DNA of 64,000 nt, taken from assembly GCA_943330705.2 (NCBI GenBank), contig CALQIT020000005.1, forward strand, positions 18,325 through 82,324, written 5' to 3'. Of the stretch, positions 24,473-32,590 are shown one piece after another. The first letter of the stretch is position 1. The number at the start of each line of letters is the position of its first letter. The notes below the pieces were generated by a model that ran no database searches, was not told the DNA's origin, and saw nothing but the letters and a program-made list of their open reading frames with translations. A program made the translations under genes and the position numbers. This DNA comes from Streptomyces griseus (GTDB lineage: Bacteria > Bdellovibrionota > Bdellovibrionia > Bdellovibrionales > Bdellovibrionaceae).

Positions 24473-27292
24473 TTAAAGTTTTAGTGCGGACTGAACGATC
24501 TCGGACTGTTCAACTTTATGCCGATAAAGGGATCCAGTTGCGGGACTAGCGCGTTCCGAACGGCCGATGTATTGCAGTTCCAGGCCAAATTCTTTAGCCA
24601 AGACAAATTGTATTTTGAAACAGATAAATTGCCATGCACCCATATTTTTTGGTTCCTCTTGAACCCAAGCGACACTTTTTAGATTGGGATAGATTTTCAT
24701 GGCCGCAATAATTTGATGGGCTGGGGTTGGGTAGATTTGCTCGACTCTGATGATGGCCGTTTTTTCGCTTCCTTGTTTTTCACGCTCCTCTAAAAGATCG
24801 TAGTAGACCTTTCCAGAGCAAAGTAAGGCTGTATTTACTTTCTTGGCATCCTTAAGAACAGTGTCAGGAATAACTTCGTGAAAAGTCCCTTTTGCCAATT
24901 CTTCCATGGACGAAACGGCCTTTGGATGACGTAGTAAAGATTTGGGTGACATGACAATCATTGGCTTGCGGAAGGGTCTTTTAATTTGTCGCCTTAAAGA
25001 GTGGTAGATTTGCGCAGGTGTGGTTAAATTTGCGACCACTATATTATTTTGTGCGCATAGCTGTAAAAACCTTTCAAGTCTTGCCGAGGAATGTTCAGGA
25101 CCTTGACCCTCGTATCCATGCGGCAACAGCAGGACCAGGCCACTCATTTGCTGCCATTTGGATTCGCCGCTTGTTAGAAACTGATCGATAATAATTTGTG
25201 CGCCGTTGGCAAAGTCACCAAATTGCGCTTCCCAAATTGTAAGAAAAGTGGGATCGCAGATGGCATTTCCATATTCAAAACCAAGAACCCCATATTCCGA
25301 TAAAATCGAGTCGTAAACACAAAATTCAACTTTGTCCCCATTGATTTGGTCAAGTGCGACGTGAGACTCTCCGGTTTTGCAGTCGTAAAGACCAGCATGC
25401 CGGTGCGTAAATGTTCCGCGCACACAATCTTGTCCGGTGAGTCGCACCGACGTCCCGTCATGCAAGAGGCTGCCGTAAGCCAGAAGCTCGGCCATACCCC
25501 AGTCGACCAGGTCTTTTCCCGCGGCCATATTTTTCCGGGTCTCTAAAAGCTTAAGCAATTTTGGATGGGGACTAAAGGTTGCTGGATATTCACTAAGAGT
25601 TTTTCCAATTTTTCGCAAAACATCCAAATCAAAGGTGGTGTCGGTCGGTTTTTCAAAATCTTCTGATTTTGCTTTGCGTAGGCCTTCCCATTGGCCTTCA
25701 AATTTAAATGGAGCAACCTTTGGGGGATTCAGTTTGGTTGCTTCGAATATTTTCTGTAGGTTTTCGATTTTTTCATTAAAGTGGGCTTCGTAAAAATTTT
25801 GATCAATGACGTTTTCGCGGATCAATTGCTTACCGTAAATTTCTCGAGCGGTCGGGTGCTTTTTTATAATTTCATACATCAGTGGTTGAGTGTAAGCTGG
25901 TTCATCGCCCTCGTTGTGGCCAAAACGCCGGTAACAAACCATCGTGATGACGATATCGCGGCCCCACTCTTGTCGGTAACGAAGGGCGATATCCATAGCG
26001 CGCACACAGCTTTCAACGTCGTCACCATTGACATGAATCACCGGGGTCGCCAGAACTTTAGAAATATCCGAGCAGTAATGAGAGCTTCGTGAGTTCTCTG
26101 GATTGGTGGTAAAGCCGACCTGGTTATCGACGGCAATATGAATTGTGCCGCCAACTCGGTAACCTTTAACCTGTGACATTTGAAAGGTCTCAAGTCCCAG
26201 TCCTTGCCCTGCAAAAGCGGCATCACCATGTAAAAGAACTGGAATTACTTTCTTGCGATCTGTTGTATCTTTGCGTCGGCGCTGGGCAGCCCTAGCCATT
26301 CCCAGGACCACGGGATTGACGGCCTCAAGGTGCGAAGGATTAAAGGCTAACGTAATAGCACAGGGTCCCGAGTCCGTCATTTTCTCGGAATGATAGCCAA
26401 GATGGTATTTCACATCGCCATCGTAGTCTTCCATGGGGATGGCTGTTTCGGTAGGGCCGTTAAAGTCCGCAAAAATATTTTCTAAAGCTTTGCCCATGAA
26501 ATTAGCTAACATATTTACTCGACCCCGATGGGCCATGCCGATAATAATTTCTTCTGAACCCTTGGCTGTGCAACGATTGGTTAGCGTTTCCATCATTGGC
26601 AAAAGCGAGTCCCCGCCCTCGATTGAAAAGCGTTTGGCGCCGACATATCGAGTATGAATAAATTTTTCCAAACTTTCAGCCCGAGTCAGTGAAATAAAAA
26701 TGTTTTTCTTTTCCTCGGCAGTCAGTTTGAATGCTGTTGGGTTTTGTTCAAACTCTTTGATGAACCAATTGCGAACTTCTGGCAAAGCTTCTGCACATTG
26801 CACAGTCAGGTGGCCGCAGTAGCAGGCACGCAAATGGGCAATTGTTTCCCTTAAAGTCGTGTTGGCTTTGCCAATGATATTTGAAATCTGAAATTTCTGA
26901 TCAAGATCCTTATCTGAAAGATTGAAGCTTGATAGTTTGAGTTGATCACTGGGTGCGGGCGTGTTGGTCAGGGGGTCTAGATCTGCTTCGAAATGGCCAT
27001 AGTTGCGATAGGCTGTGATCAAATGATAGACATCCAATTCTTTTTCCGAAAGACCAAGGCTGCCATCTTGGGCAAATTCAACGCCCTCAAAAAAAAGTCG
27101 CCAGTCCGAAGTAACCAATTCAGGATTGGTTTTGAATTGGGAGTATACACTTTCAATGTATTCAAGATTGCCTCTTTGGATGTAACTAAGGGCAGTGCCA
27201 GATGAATTACCAGATGAATTACCAGATGAATTACCAGATGAATTACCGGAGAAATTACCAGATGAGCTTGATCCATTGCTATGATTTGCCAC
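24473..27292 (-). CDS. sucA: 2-oxoglutarate dehydrogenase E1
   Basis: Thiamine-diphosphate decarboxylase of the TCA cycle complex; works with SucB and Lpd directly downstream. The ~939-residue protein covers the family: [20 protein letters not shown], the active-site [17 protein letters not shown], ThDP-binding [10 protein letters not shown] and [19 protein letters not shown], and C-terminal [17 protein letters not shown] and VWVQEEP-type ending. A GTG at 27292 with GAGGT upstream is chosen; a TTG at 27328 has no ribosome site. Just after the start a Ser/Gly/Asn tract encoded by 12-bp repeats replaces part of the usual N-terminus. Confidence 0.96.
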   Translation of the reverse strand: MANHSNGSSSSGNFSGNSSGNSSGNSSGNSSGTALSYIQRGNLEYIESVYSQFKTNPELVTSDWRLFFEGVEFAQDGSLGLSEKELDVYHLITAYRNYGHFEADLDPLTNTPAPSDQLKLSSFNLSDKDLDQKFQISNIIGKANTTLRETIAHLRACYCGHLTVQCAEALPEVRNWFIKEFEQNPTAFKLTAEEKKNIFISLTRAESLEKFIHTRYVGAKRFSIEGGDSLLPMMETLTNRCTAKGSEEIIIGMAHRGRVNMLANFMGKALENIFADFNGPTETAIPMEDYDGDVKYHLGYHSEKMTDSGPCAITLAFNPSHLEAVNPVVLGMARAAQRRRKDTTDRKKVIPVLLHGDAAFAGQGLGLETFQMSQVKGYRVGGTIHIAVDNQVGFTTNPENSRSSHYCSDISKVLATPVIHVNGDDVESCVRAMDIALRYRQEWGRDIVITMVCYRRFGHNEGDEPAYTQPLMYEIIKKHPTAREIYGKQLIRENVIDQNFYEAHFNEKIENLQKIFEATKLNPPKVAPFKFEGQWEGLRKAKSEDFEKPTDTTFDLDVLRKIGKTLSEYPATFSPHPKLLKLLETRKNMAAGKDLVDWGMAELLAYGSLLHDGTSVRLTGQDCVRGTFTHRHAGLYDCKTGESHVALDQINGDKVEFCVYDSILSEYGVLGFEYGNAICDPTFLTIWEAQFGDFANGAQIIIDQFLTSGESKWQQMSGLVLLLPHGYEGQGPEHSSARLERFLQLCAQNNIVVANLTTPAQIYHSLRRQIKRPFRKPMIVMSPKSLLRHPKAVSSMEELAKGTFHEVIPDTVLKDAKKVNTALLCSGKVYYDLLEEREKQGSEKTAIIRVEQIYPTPAHQIIAAMKIYPNLKSVAWVQEEPKNMGAWQFICFKIQFVLAKEFGLELQYIGRSERASPATGSLYRHKVEQSEIVQSALKL
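27198..27269 (-). repeat. 12-bp tandem repeat in the sucA 5' end
   Basis: Four identical units CCAGATGAATTA (27198-27245) and two degenerate ones (to 27269) encode repeated Asn-Ser-Ser-Gly on the minus strand. Unit length is a multiple of 3, so copy-number changes would only alter tract length. Confidence 0.9.
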
Positions 27293-27362
27293 GGTGAACC
27301 TCGTTTTTGATGATGCTGAAACGAACAACTTATGTTAGCAATTTTACAGGAGAAATAGAACC

Positions 27363-28124
27363 ATGTATAAGCTCGTTTTAGTACGCCACGGCGAAAGTCT
27401 TTGGAATCAAGAGAATCGCTTCACGGGTTGGCAGGACATTGATCTGTCCGAGAAGGGTCGAGGCGAGGCCCAGCGCGCTGGGCTTGCACTGAAAAACCTA
27501 AGAACTGACACTGGACATGACTTTGATCTTGTTTATTGCTCAGTGTTGAAGCGCGCCATTCATACTTTATGGATTTGCTTGGATCAAATGGACCGAGCGT
27601 GGTTGCCAGTTAAAAATGATTGGCGTCTGAATGAACGCCACTATGGCGCCTTGACCGGATTGGATAAAGCAGAAACAGCTGCAAAACATGGCGAAGACCA
27701 AGTCAAAGTGTGGCGTCGAAGCTACGATGTCCCCCCACCGCCAATGGAAAAAGCAGATCCGCGACATCCAAGTCATGATCTACGCTACAAAAGTGTGAAA
27801 CCAGAAATGATTCCCAGTTGCGAGTCCCTTAAAGATACTGTGAATCGATTTTTGCCTCTTTGGAATGAAGAAATTGAACCTGCGATAAAATCGGGCAAGC
27901 GAGTTCTTATTGCTGCCCATGGAAACAGTTTAAGGGCGCTGATTCAGCATGTTGAGCATTTGACCCCCGCCGAAATTATGGAAATCAATCTACCGACAGG
28001 AATCCCTTTGATGTACGAATTCGACAAAGAGATGAAAGTTCTACGCAAAGGCTATCTTGGTGATCCAGAGCAAGTCAAAGCGGCAATTGAGTTGGTTGCA
28101 AATCAAGGAAAAGCAAAGAAGTAG
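27363..28124 (+). CDS. gpmA: 2,3-bisphosphoglycerate-dependent phosphoglycerate mutase
   Basis: Interconverts 3- and 2-phosphoglycerate in glycolysis. The 253-residue protein begins with [18 protein letters not shown] (phosphohistidine His in RHG), continues with [14 protein letters not shown] and has the second catalytic His in [13 protein letters not shown]. Length and motifs match GpmA. ATG with AGGAGA upstream. Divergent from sucA across 70 bp. Confidence 0.97.
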   Translation: MYKLVLVRHGESLWNQENRFTGWQDIDLSEKGRGEAQRAGLALKNLRTDTGHDFDLVYCSVLKRAIHTLWICLDQMDRAWLPVKNDWRLNERHYGALTGLDKAETAAKHGEDQVKVWRRSYDVPPPPMEKADPRHPSHDLRYKSVKPEMIPSCESLKDTVNRFLPLWNEEIEPAIKSGKRVLIAAHGNSLRALIQHVEHLTPAEIMEINLPTGIPLMYEFDKEMKVLRKGYLGDPEQVKAAIELVANQGKAKK

Positions 28125-28136
28125 AACCTATCTCGC

Positions 28137-28625
28137 TTACTTTGCAAGTGCGGAATTTATGGCCGATATGAACGAAGCGTCGTCGGGCTTGGTCGCTGAT
28201 GGGAATCGTTTTATAAGCTGACCGTCTTGGTCTAATAGGAATTTCTCAAAATTCCAGGCAATTTCTTTGATGCCCTCTTTAGATTTTGTCAGCCGCTGGA
28301 ACAATGGATCTTTTTGCGGTCCTATCACAACCGTTTTGGCTGCTAATGGAAAGCTGACGCCATAATTCAACTTGCAAAACTTTTTTACTTCTTCGTTGCC
28401 CTCAGGCGTTTGTGAGCCAAAGTCATTGCTCGGCACTCCCAACACCACCAGCCCCTTATTTTTGAACTTTTGATAGAGTTTTTCTAATCCGTCAAGCTGT
28501 CCAGTATAGCCGCAGCGGGTGGCTATGTTGACCACGAGAACGACTTTACCCTTATGTTCTTTCACGTCCATAGCCAATCCTTTGTTAAACCAAGACATAA
28601 ATATAAATGCTAAAATAAATTTCAT
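28137..28625 (-). CDS. Glutathione-peroxidase-family peroxidase, probably exported
   Basis: Thiol peroxidase of the GPx family (usually thioredoxin-dependent in bacteria). 162 residues with the active-site NIATRCGYTGQLDGLEKL (peroxidatic Cys where animal enzymes carry selenocysteine), GVPSNDFGSQTPEGNEE and AWNFEKFLLDQDG. The N-terminus MKFILAFIFMSWFNKGLA is a likely signal peptide absent from cytoplasmic BtuE/Gpx. Its ATG overlaps the methyltransferase stop by 4 nt; operon OsmC-like - methyltransferase - GPx. Confidence 0.88.
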   Translation of the reverse strand: MKFILAFIFMSWFNKGLAMDVKEHKGKVVLVVNIATRCGYTGQLDGLEKLYQKFKNKGLVVLGVPSNDFGSQTPEGNEEVKKFCKLNYGVSFPLAAKTVVIGPQKDPLFQRLTKSKEGIKEIAWNFEKFLLDQDGQLIKRFPSATKPDDASFISAINSALAK

Positions 28626-29668
28626 AGCTTCCTCGCAAGTACAGCTTTAGATAGAAACCAGGATTTTTCATCTACAAGTTCTAAATCGTCGCTTAATAAA
28701 GTGTTTAAAGGTGTTCGCACGTAACTAGTAAAAAATGGTTCGTGAAAATCTTTGGGGAACTGTTTAAGGGCCCAATCAAATTCTTGACGGTCTCCGAGTT
28801 GCAATGAATCTATAAGAAGAAGGTGGCCGCCCTTTTTGAGGTTGGCCGCAGCGTTCTTAACAATTTGCTTTCGAATATTCAATGGCACTTCATGCAGACA
28901 ATATGTGGACACAACAGCGTCAAACTGACCTAACGAACGATAGTCGACACCATCAGCTTGAATGAATTGCACATTGGAAAATTCATTCAAGTTCTGTCGT
29001 GCCTTTGCCAGGTAAGGTTCACTCAAATCAATAGCCTCAATGATTGCATGTGGCCACGAGCGTAGCAAAACCTCTGTGGTCACACCAGTGCCGGCTCCAA
29101 TTTCAAGAACTCGAAAATCGCCGGACTTTTTTTTGCCAATGGCTATTAAGTCAACCAAGAGCAGCCGCCGCATTAGATTTAAGGTTCCCATAAAAAGTAT
29201 TTCAGTTTGATGCTCGTAAAGATCCGCTGACCCCTCACTCAGATAGCCATCTGTTTGATAGTGAAAATTGCGAAGGTAATAATCGGGCAGCCCCATCCCA
29301 TGTTCTTTGGCTTGCGCAGAAAAATGCTTATATTGCTTCTTTTTTGCGCGCTTCGCAGAGTTAATCGAATCCTGCATCAGGCGAAGGTATCGCTTGAAAT
29401 GAGAGAGCGGCGAAATTGAAGAGAAAAAATCTATAGTATATAGCCCGCCATTTATATTTTTAAAATCTTCTTTAAGCATATTGAATATCTCAGCACGCAA
29501 TATTTGCCGATGGTTTTCCGGCGGCCCAGGATCTGGCTTTCGAATAACGCCCATTGCTCGACGGGCTAATAAAAGGGGTATCGACTCAGCCGAGTAAAGC
29601 ATGATTTGCGACAAACTGAGGCTCGTAGAAAAAATCGGCTGTTGGGCGATTCGCGAAATAATTTTCAT
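28622..29668 (-). CDS. SAM-dependent class I methyltransferase
   Basis: 348 residues. The Rossmann methyltransferase core is in the second half: VLEIGAGTGVTTEVLL (SAM-binding motif I), EAIDLSEPYLAKAR (acidic loop), FDAVVSTYCLHEVP and LLLIDSLQLGDRQEFDW. The first ~170 residues (ARRAMGVIRKPDPGPPENHR) are helical and not recognised. Substrate unknown. ATG at 29668 with GAGGGAGG upstream, immediately after the OsmC-like gene and overlapping gpx, so one operon. Confidence 0.8.
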   Translation of the reverse strand: MKIISRIAQQPIFSTSLSLSQIMLYSAESIPLLLARRAMGVIRKPDPGPPENHRQILRAEIFNMLKEDFKNINGGLYTIDFFSSISPLSHFKRYLRLMQDSINSAKRAKKKQYKHFSAQAKEHGMGLPDYYLRNFHYQTDGYLSEGSADLYEHQTEILFMGTLNLMRRLLLVDLIAIGKKKSGDFRVLEIGAGTGVTTEVLLRSWPHAIIEAIDLSEPYLAKARQNLNEFSNVQFIQADGVDYRSLGQFDAVVSTYCLHEVPLNIRKQIVKNAAANLKKGGHLLLIDSLQLGDRQEFDWALKQFPKDFHEPFFTSYVRTPLNTLLSDDLELVDEKSWFLSKAVLARKL

Positions 29669-29679
29669 TTAGCCTCCCT

Positions 29680-30027
29680 CTATGGCACTAGTTCAAACTG
29701 AAATGTTTTTAATGTGTTCACCGAATTCAAAATCATTCAACTCTGCGTGGTTTTTTCTAAAATCCGCAGAGCGTTTTCTTCTTGATTGGCCCCACTCAAT
29801 GTCACATGTAGTTTTATGTGCGCCATCCATGGGCTGCCTTTTTCATTGCGGTCGACCTCAAGTACAGATTCGACCTTTATCAATTCATATTGGAGTGCAC
29901 CGTGAAATCGTCGAAACTGCCAATAACCTATGAAGTCGCATATAGATCGCGAAAGATTTTGCATGCTTTTCTTGGTTATTTGCAGTTTATCTTTACTATT
30001 CATATAGTTCATACTACCATTAACCAT
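29680..30027 (-). CDS. OsmC-like peroxidase with an in-frame TGA at the resolving-Cys position
   Basis: Read straight through TGA at 29737-29739, the frame gives about 115 residues. The C-terminal half matches the OsmC/Ohr pattern: a strand ALQYELIKVESVLEVDR, WMAHIKLHVTLSG, ENALRILEKTTQS, then TGA, then MILNSVNTLKTFQFELVP and TAG at 29680-29682. OsmC proteins have a catalytic Cys exactly there (usually Cys-Pro-Val/Ile). A possible first catalytic Cys is in LSRSICDFIG. The N-terminal domain is short. Either TGA encodes selenocysteine, or the gene is a recent nonsense mutant. The post-TGA part runs to 11 nt before the next gene, as expected for the original gene end. Start uncertain (ATG at 30027, 30012 or 30003). 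Confidence 0.5.
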
Positions 30028-30113
30028 CTGTATAAAAAAGCTGAATTTGAAGTGGACTGGCACAAGTATGCCTATGGCGTCCGAATTCCACATTCCCGTG
30101 TTGGCGAGTCAAC

Positions 30114-30202
30114 CTGGCCGTCTTGGCGGCTCAAATTCGATCCTCGACTTGAACTTTGTGGAGAAACATAAAATTTCGACGCTTCCGGTAAGTTTTGACT
30201 GG
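30114..30202 (+). repeat. 89-bp dispersed direct repeat, copy 1
   Basis: Begins CTGGCCGTC and ends GTAAGTTTTGACTGG; matches 32404-32492 in the same orientation at about 78 of 89 positions by eye. It sits beyond the 3' end of the histidine kinase gene. The rest of 30028-30247 shows no gene. Confidence 0.8.
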
Positions 30203-30247
30203 GCGCTTTTCAATGCCCTAGAACATAAATATAGAAATTATGTAAGG

Positions 30248-31522
30248 CTACCGTCTTATTGCTTCGATCTTAAACTGAGTATTTTTTGATTCTGTACTGT
30301 AACTGAGTGTTGCGCCAACTTTTTCCATTGTCATTTTAGCTAGATTTAAACCCAAACCAATACCGGCCCCTGGTTCTTTAGTCGTAAAAAAGGGAAAAAA
30401 TATTTTATTGGCAACATCCTCAGGCAGTCCTTTTCCCGAGTCGGTCACGAAAATTTGCAAATACTGAGGCGAACTCTCCTTGCATTGGATCTCAATCCAC
30501 TTATCGTGACCCTTGTCGGCAGCCAATGCTTCGATCGAATTGGAAATCAGACTGATTAAAACCTGCGAATAGTGCATCAGAGTCCCATTGATCTGATAAT
30601 CAAGATCAGATGGCGGCACGATCAGTCGAATATTCGCATCACTGATCTGACCACCGACAAATTTCTGCGCATGCCGAATCGCTTCAAGAGCGCTGCAGCT
30701 AGAGTTTGAATCTAGGGTCGTATTGCTTGATATCTCTAGCAGGCTTTTTACAATTTCACTGAGCCTGGCAACAGCCTCGCGGATTCGGCTTAGTCCTCCG
30801 GAAAACTCCGCGAAGTCCACCTGCTCTTTTTCAATTTTGCGCATTAAAATAGAAGCCCTACCGTCAATAATTGCCAAGGGATTATTAAACTCATGTGCAA
30901 CTCCGGCTGCCAAAATACCCACAGAGGCCAGTCGATCAGCCTCAATTAGCCGCTCTTTTTGTTTTTCAACTTGATGGTAGCCACGCAATTTTTGTATGTT
31001 AATTAGCGCCGCAAAGCCACATTCACAAAATGTCCATCCATAAAATAGCAGTGGATGAACCTCGGGCTTAGGGGTTAGCACGGCAACCAAAATAGATCCC
31101 GTCAAAATAAAGGCAGAAAAAAGGACAATGCAAGAAATCTGCACTAAAAGAGCAGATACAATAGTTATTAAAACAAAATACCCCATACAGTAAACTGTAT
31201 TTAGATGATTTAGATAAAGCAGCCACATAACATGGCCATTGGCAACCATTGCGGCGATGGCTGCAAAAAGCTGAGAATACTTTCGTGATCTGTTATTAAA
31301 TAAAAGAAGCAACAGTAAAGCCATACTGGGTATGGAGCTGAGCAATCTATCAAAATAATTGTCGTTGAAATTCTTGTCGACAAGAAGAAATACCAATCCA
31401 AAAAGGGGATAGATCACAATATGCGCAAGCATTGCAAGTACCGCAGCCCTCACGGTGCTACTATCTGTCGAGTCCTCGAACTGTTTTAAATTAAATTTGA
31501 TCATTACCTGAAAGTATTTCAC
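30248..31522 (-). CDS. Membrane sensor histidine kinase
   Basis: Two-component sensor kinase, 424 residues. About six hydrophobic segments (~25-175) form a membrane sensor domain, followed by a HisKA domain with the phospho-acceptor His in GILAAGVAHEFNNPLAIIDG, and an HATPase domain with N-box SQVLISLISNSIEAL, G1 VTDSGKGLPED, F-box FFPFFTTKEPGAG and G2 GLGLNLAKMTMEK. This is the NtrB/ZraS-like type. No response regulator gene is next to it. Start GTG 31522, or ATG 31504 (six codons later); neither has a strong ribosome site. Confidence 0.9.
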   Translation of the reverse strand: MKYFQVMIKFNLKQFEDSTDSSTVRAAVLAMLAHIVIYPLFGLVFLLVDKNFNDNYFDRLLSSIPSMALLLLLLFNNRSRKYSQLFAAIAAMVANGHVMWLLYLNHLNTVYCMGYFVLITIVSALLVQISCIVLFSAFILTGSILVAVLTPKPEVHPLLFYGWTFCECGFAALINIQKLRGYHQVEKQKERLIEADRLASVGILAAGVAHEFNNPLAIIDGRASILMRKIEKEQVDFAEFSGGLSRIREAVARLSEIVKSLLEISSNTTLDSNSSCSALEAIRHAQKFVGGQISDANIRLIVPPSDLDYQINGTLMHYSQVLISLISNSIEALAADKGHDKWIEIQCKESSPQYLQIFVTDSGKGLPEDVANKIFFPFFTTKEPGAGIGLGLNLAKMTMEKVGATLSYSTESKNTQFKIEAIRR

Positions 31523-31571
31523 TTCTACAGGGCAAAGGCAAGACTATGGGAATACTTCCTGGTATTTCAAT

Positions 31572-31808
31572 TTAAGAAAGCTTGAGAATCCAGTCCCGCA
31601 TCAATATTTTGATCTGGGTTTGATATTTAAGTCCTTTTCTATCACAAAGGGTGCGAAAGGGTCTGAGAAGATCTTCAGATACTTTTAGACTGATTAACTT
31701 AGCGGGACCTTGGGCCTTTCTGCTGACCGAATGAAGCTGACGAAAATCCTCAAGAAAGCGAAGAATTTGTTCTGGTGACGGTTTCTTTGTCTGACTTTTT
31801 TTTTTCAC
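31572..31808 (-). CDS. BrnA/CopG-like RHH protein, partner of the nucleotidyltransferase
   Basis: 78 residues; Lys-rich start, then SPEQILRFLEDFRQLHSVSR, then an RHH-like domain (AKLISLKVSEDLLRPFRTLC, YQTQIKILMRDWILKL). GTG start at 31806-31808 overlaps the stop of the upstream nucleotidyltransferase gene (GTGA), so they are coupled. A run of ten A (T on the plus strand, 31796-31805) lies directly after the start codon and could cause slippage. Likely DNA-binding partner and autorepressor of the pair. Confidence 0.7.
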   Translation of the reverse strand: MKKKSQTKKPSPEQILRFLEDFRQLHSVSRKAQGPAKLISLKVSEDLLRPFRTLCDRKGLKYQTQIKILMRDWILKLS

Positions 31809-32278
31809 TTGTTCTCGCTTTGTAAAAGTTTGAGAGCCTTTATATCCGCAAGATCCTGCGCCCGTTCCGTATGTTCTTTAGTTTGAATCAGCGAACTGAT
31901 CGAAAGAATCCATATTTTCTTACCGAAGGCAGAAACCGCTACTTTCTCCAATTCTTTTAAGTCCTGGGTTAGTAAAATATCAACGACATGTGAAGGGTCC
32001 CGATGATCAACAAAGCTCCAGGCAATCAGATTTTTTTTCTCAATATACTCATGGCGGAAATGAAAAATCTCTTTAGCTGTGACGGGAATTCGTGATTGCA
32101 AACCAAGTTCTTTAAGCAACCTTTCTGTTTCAGTAAGAGTTTTTAATTCCAAACTTATGACTAAATCCACATCCATGGTTCCACGAACCACCCCGTGCAA
32201 GGCGACAGCCATCCCCCCACAAAGAGCATAAGGAATTTTTCTAGCTTCTAGGGCGGAAACAAGGTCAATGATCCACAT
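31805..32278 (-). CDS. Nucleotidyltransferase-fold protein, AbiEii/MNT-like
   Basis: 157 residues with a minimal nucleotidyltransferase core: LCGGMAVALHGVVRGTMDVDLVISLE (Gly-Gly turn and the Asp-x-Asp metal ligands), then HVVDILLTQDLKELE (third acidic residue) and a C-terminal helical part (LIQTKEHTERAQDLADIKAL, typical of DUF6036/AbiEii proteins). Such proteins are toxins or antitoxins of NTase-based toxin-antitoxin systems. Followed by the RHH gene with a 4-nt overlap. Its ATG lies inside the right-hand part of a 50-bp palindrome that probably regulates the pair. Confidence 0.75.
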   Translation of the reverse strand: MWIIDLVSALEARKIPYALCGGMAVALHGVVRGTMDVDLVISLELKTLTETERLLKELGLQSRIPVTAKEIFHFRHEYIEKKNLIAWSFVDHRDPSHVVDILLTQDLKELEKVAVSAFGKKIWILSISSLIQTKEHTERAQDLADIKALKLLQSENK

Positions 32279-32313
32279 AGTATATACTAGTATATACTAT
32301 GTGGATCATTGAC
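32264..32313. promoter_or_regulatory. 50-bp perfect palindrome over the NTase start
   Basis: Every position 32264-32313 pairs with its mirror around 32288/32289 (centre ACTAGT). The core is two adjacent AGTATATACT palindromes; the arms contain ATG TGG ATC ATT GAC on both strands, so the first five NTase codons are mirrored. Likely an autoregulatory operator/promoter, extended by an inverted duplication of the gene start. Confidence 0.75.
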
Positions 32314-32340
32314 AATAAAAATAGGATCGAGGGACCCGTT

Positions 32341-32420
32341 TTTCTGGCCGTTTTTCTGGCCGTCTTTCTGGCCGTCTTTCTGGCCGTCTTTCTGGCCGTC
32401 TTTCTGGCCGTCCTTCTGGC
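32341..32420 (+). repeat. 12-bp tandem repeat
   Basis: Six units TTTCTGGCCGTC (first one ending in T) from 32341 to 32412, then a degenerate seventh. The unit core CTGGCCGTC is the start of the 89-bp dispersed repeat, so the array seems to have expanded from that copy; copy 1 at 30114 has only one unit. Confidence 0.9.
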
Positions 32421-32492
32421 TCAATGTCGATCCTCGACTAGAACTTCGTCGGGAAACATAAAATTTCGAAGCTTCCGGTAAGTTTTGACTGG
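32404..32492 (+). repeat. 89-bp dispersed direct repeat, copy 2
   Basis: Same-orientation partner of 30114-30202. The two copies bracket the histidine kinase, RHH and nucleotidyltransferase genes. It lies about 100 bp upstream of the Ser/Thr kinase. Confidence 0.8.
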
Positions 32493-32590
32493 TGGTGGCG
32501 AAGCAAAAAATCCTGTTTTGGGTCGCTCTTTATGGCAATTGTGCTTCACGGAGTTGGGCCTTAATCCGATAGGTATTTCGAGGACTTCGG

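Larger units (their letters stand above)
32279..32590. other. Intergenic region upstream of the kinase
   Basis: 312 bp with the right half of the palindrome, a 12-bp tandem repeat, copy 2 of the 89-bp repeat and about 100 bp before the kinase. The only plus-strand frame starting at the mirrored ATG (32299) encodes a hydrophobic FLAV repeat with no ribosome site and is not called as a gene. Confidence 0.6.

Noticed and set aside
27198..27269. Short regular repeats as a CRISPR array
   Set aside because: 12-bp units with no spacers, inside sucA in frame; the 32341-32420 array is the same kind of simple tandem repeat.
30047..30289. Plus-strand 80-codon frame over the 89-bp repeat
   Set aside because: Copy 2 of the repeat has a stop in the equivalent frame, there is no ribosome site, and it overlaps the kinase 3' end; no protein family seen.
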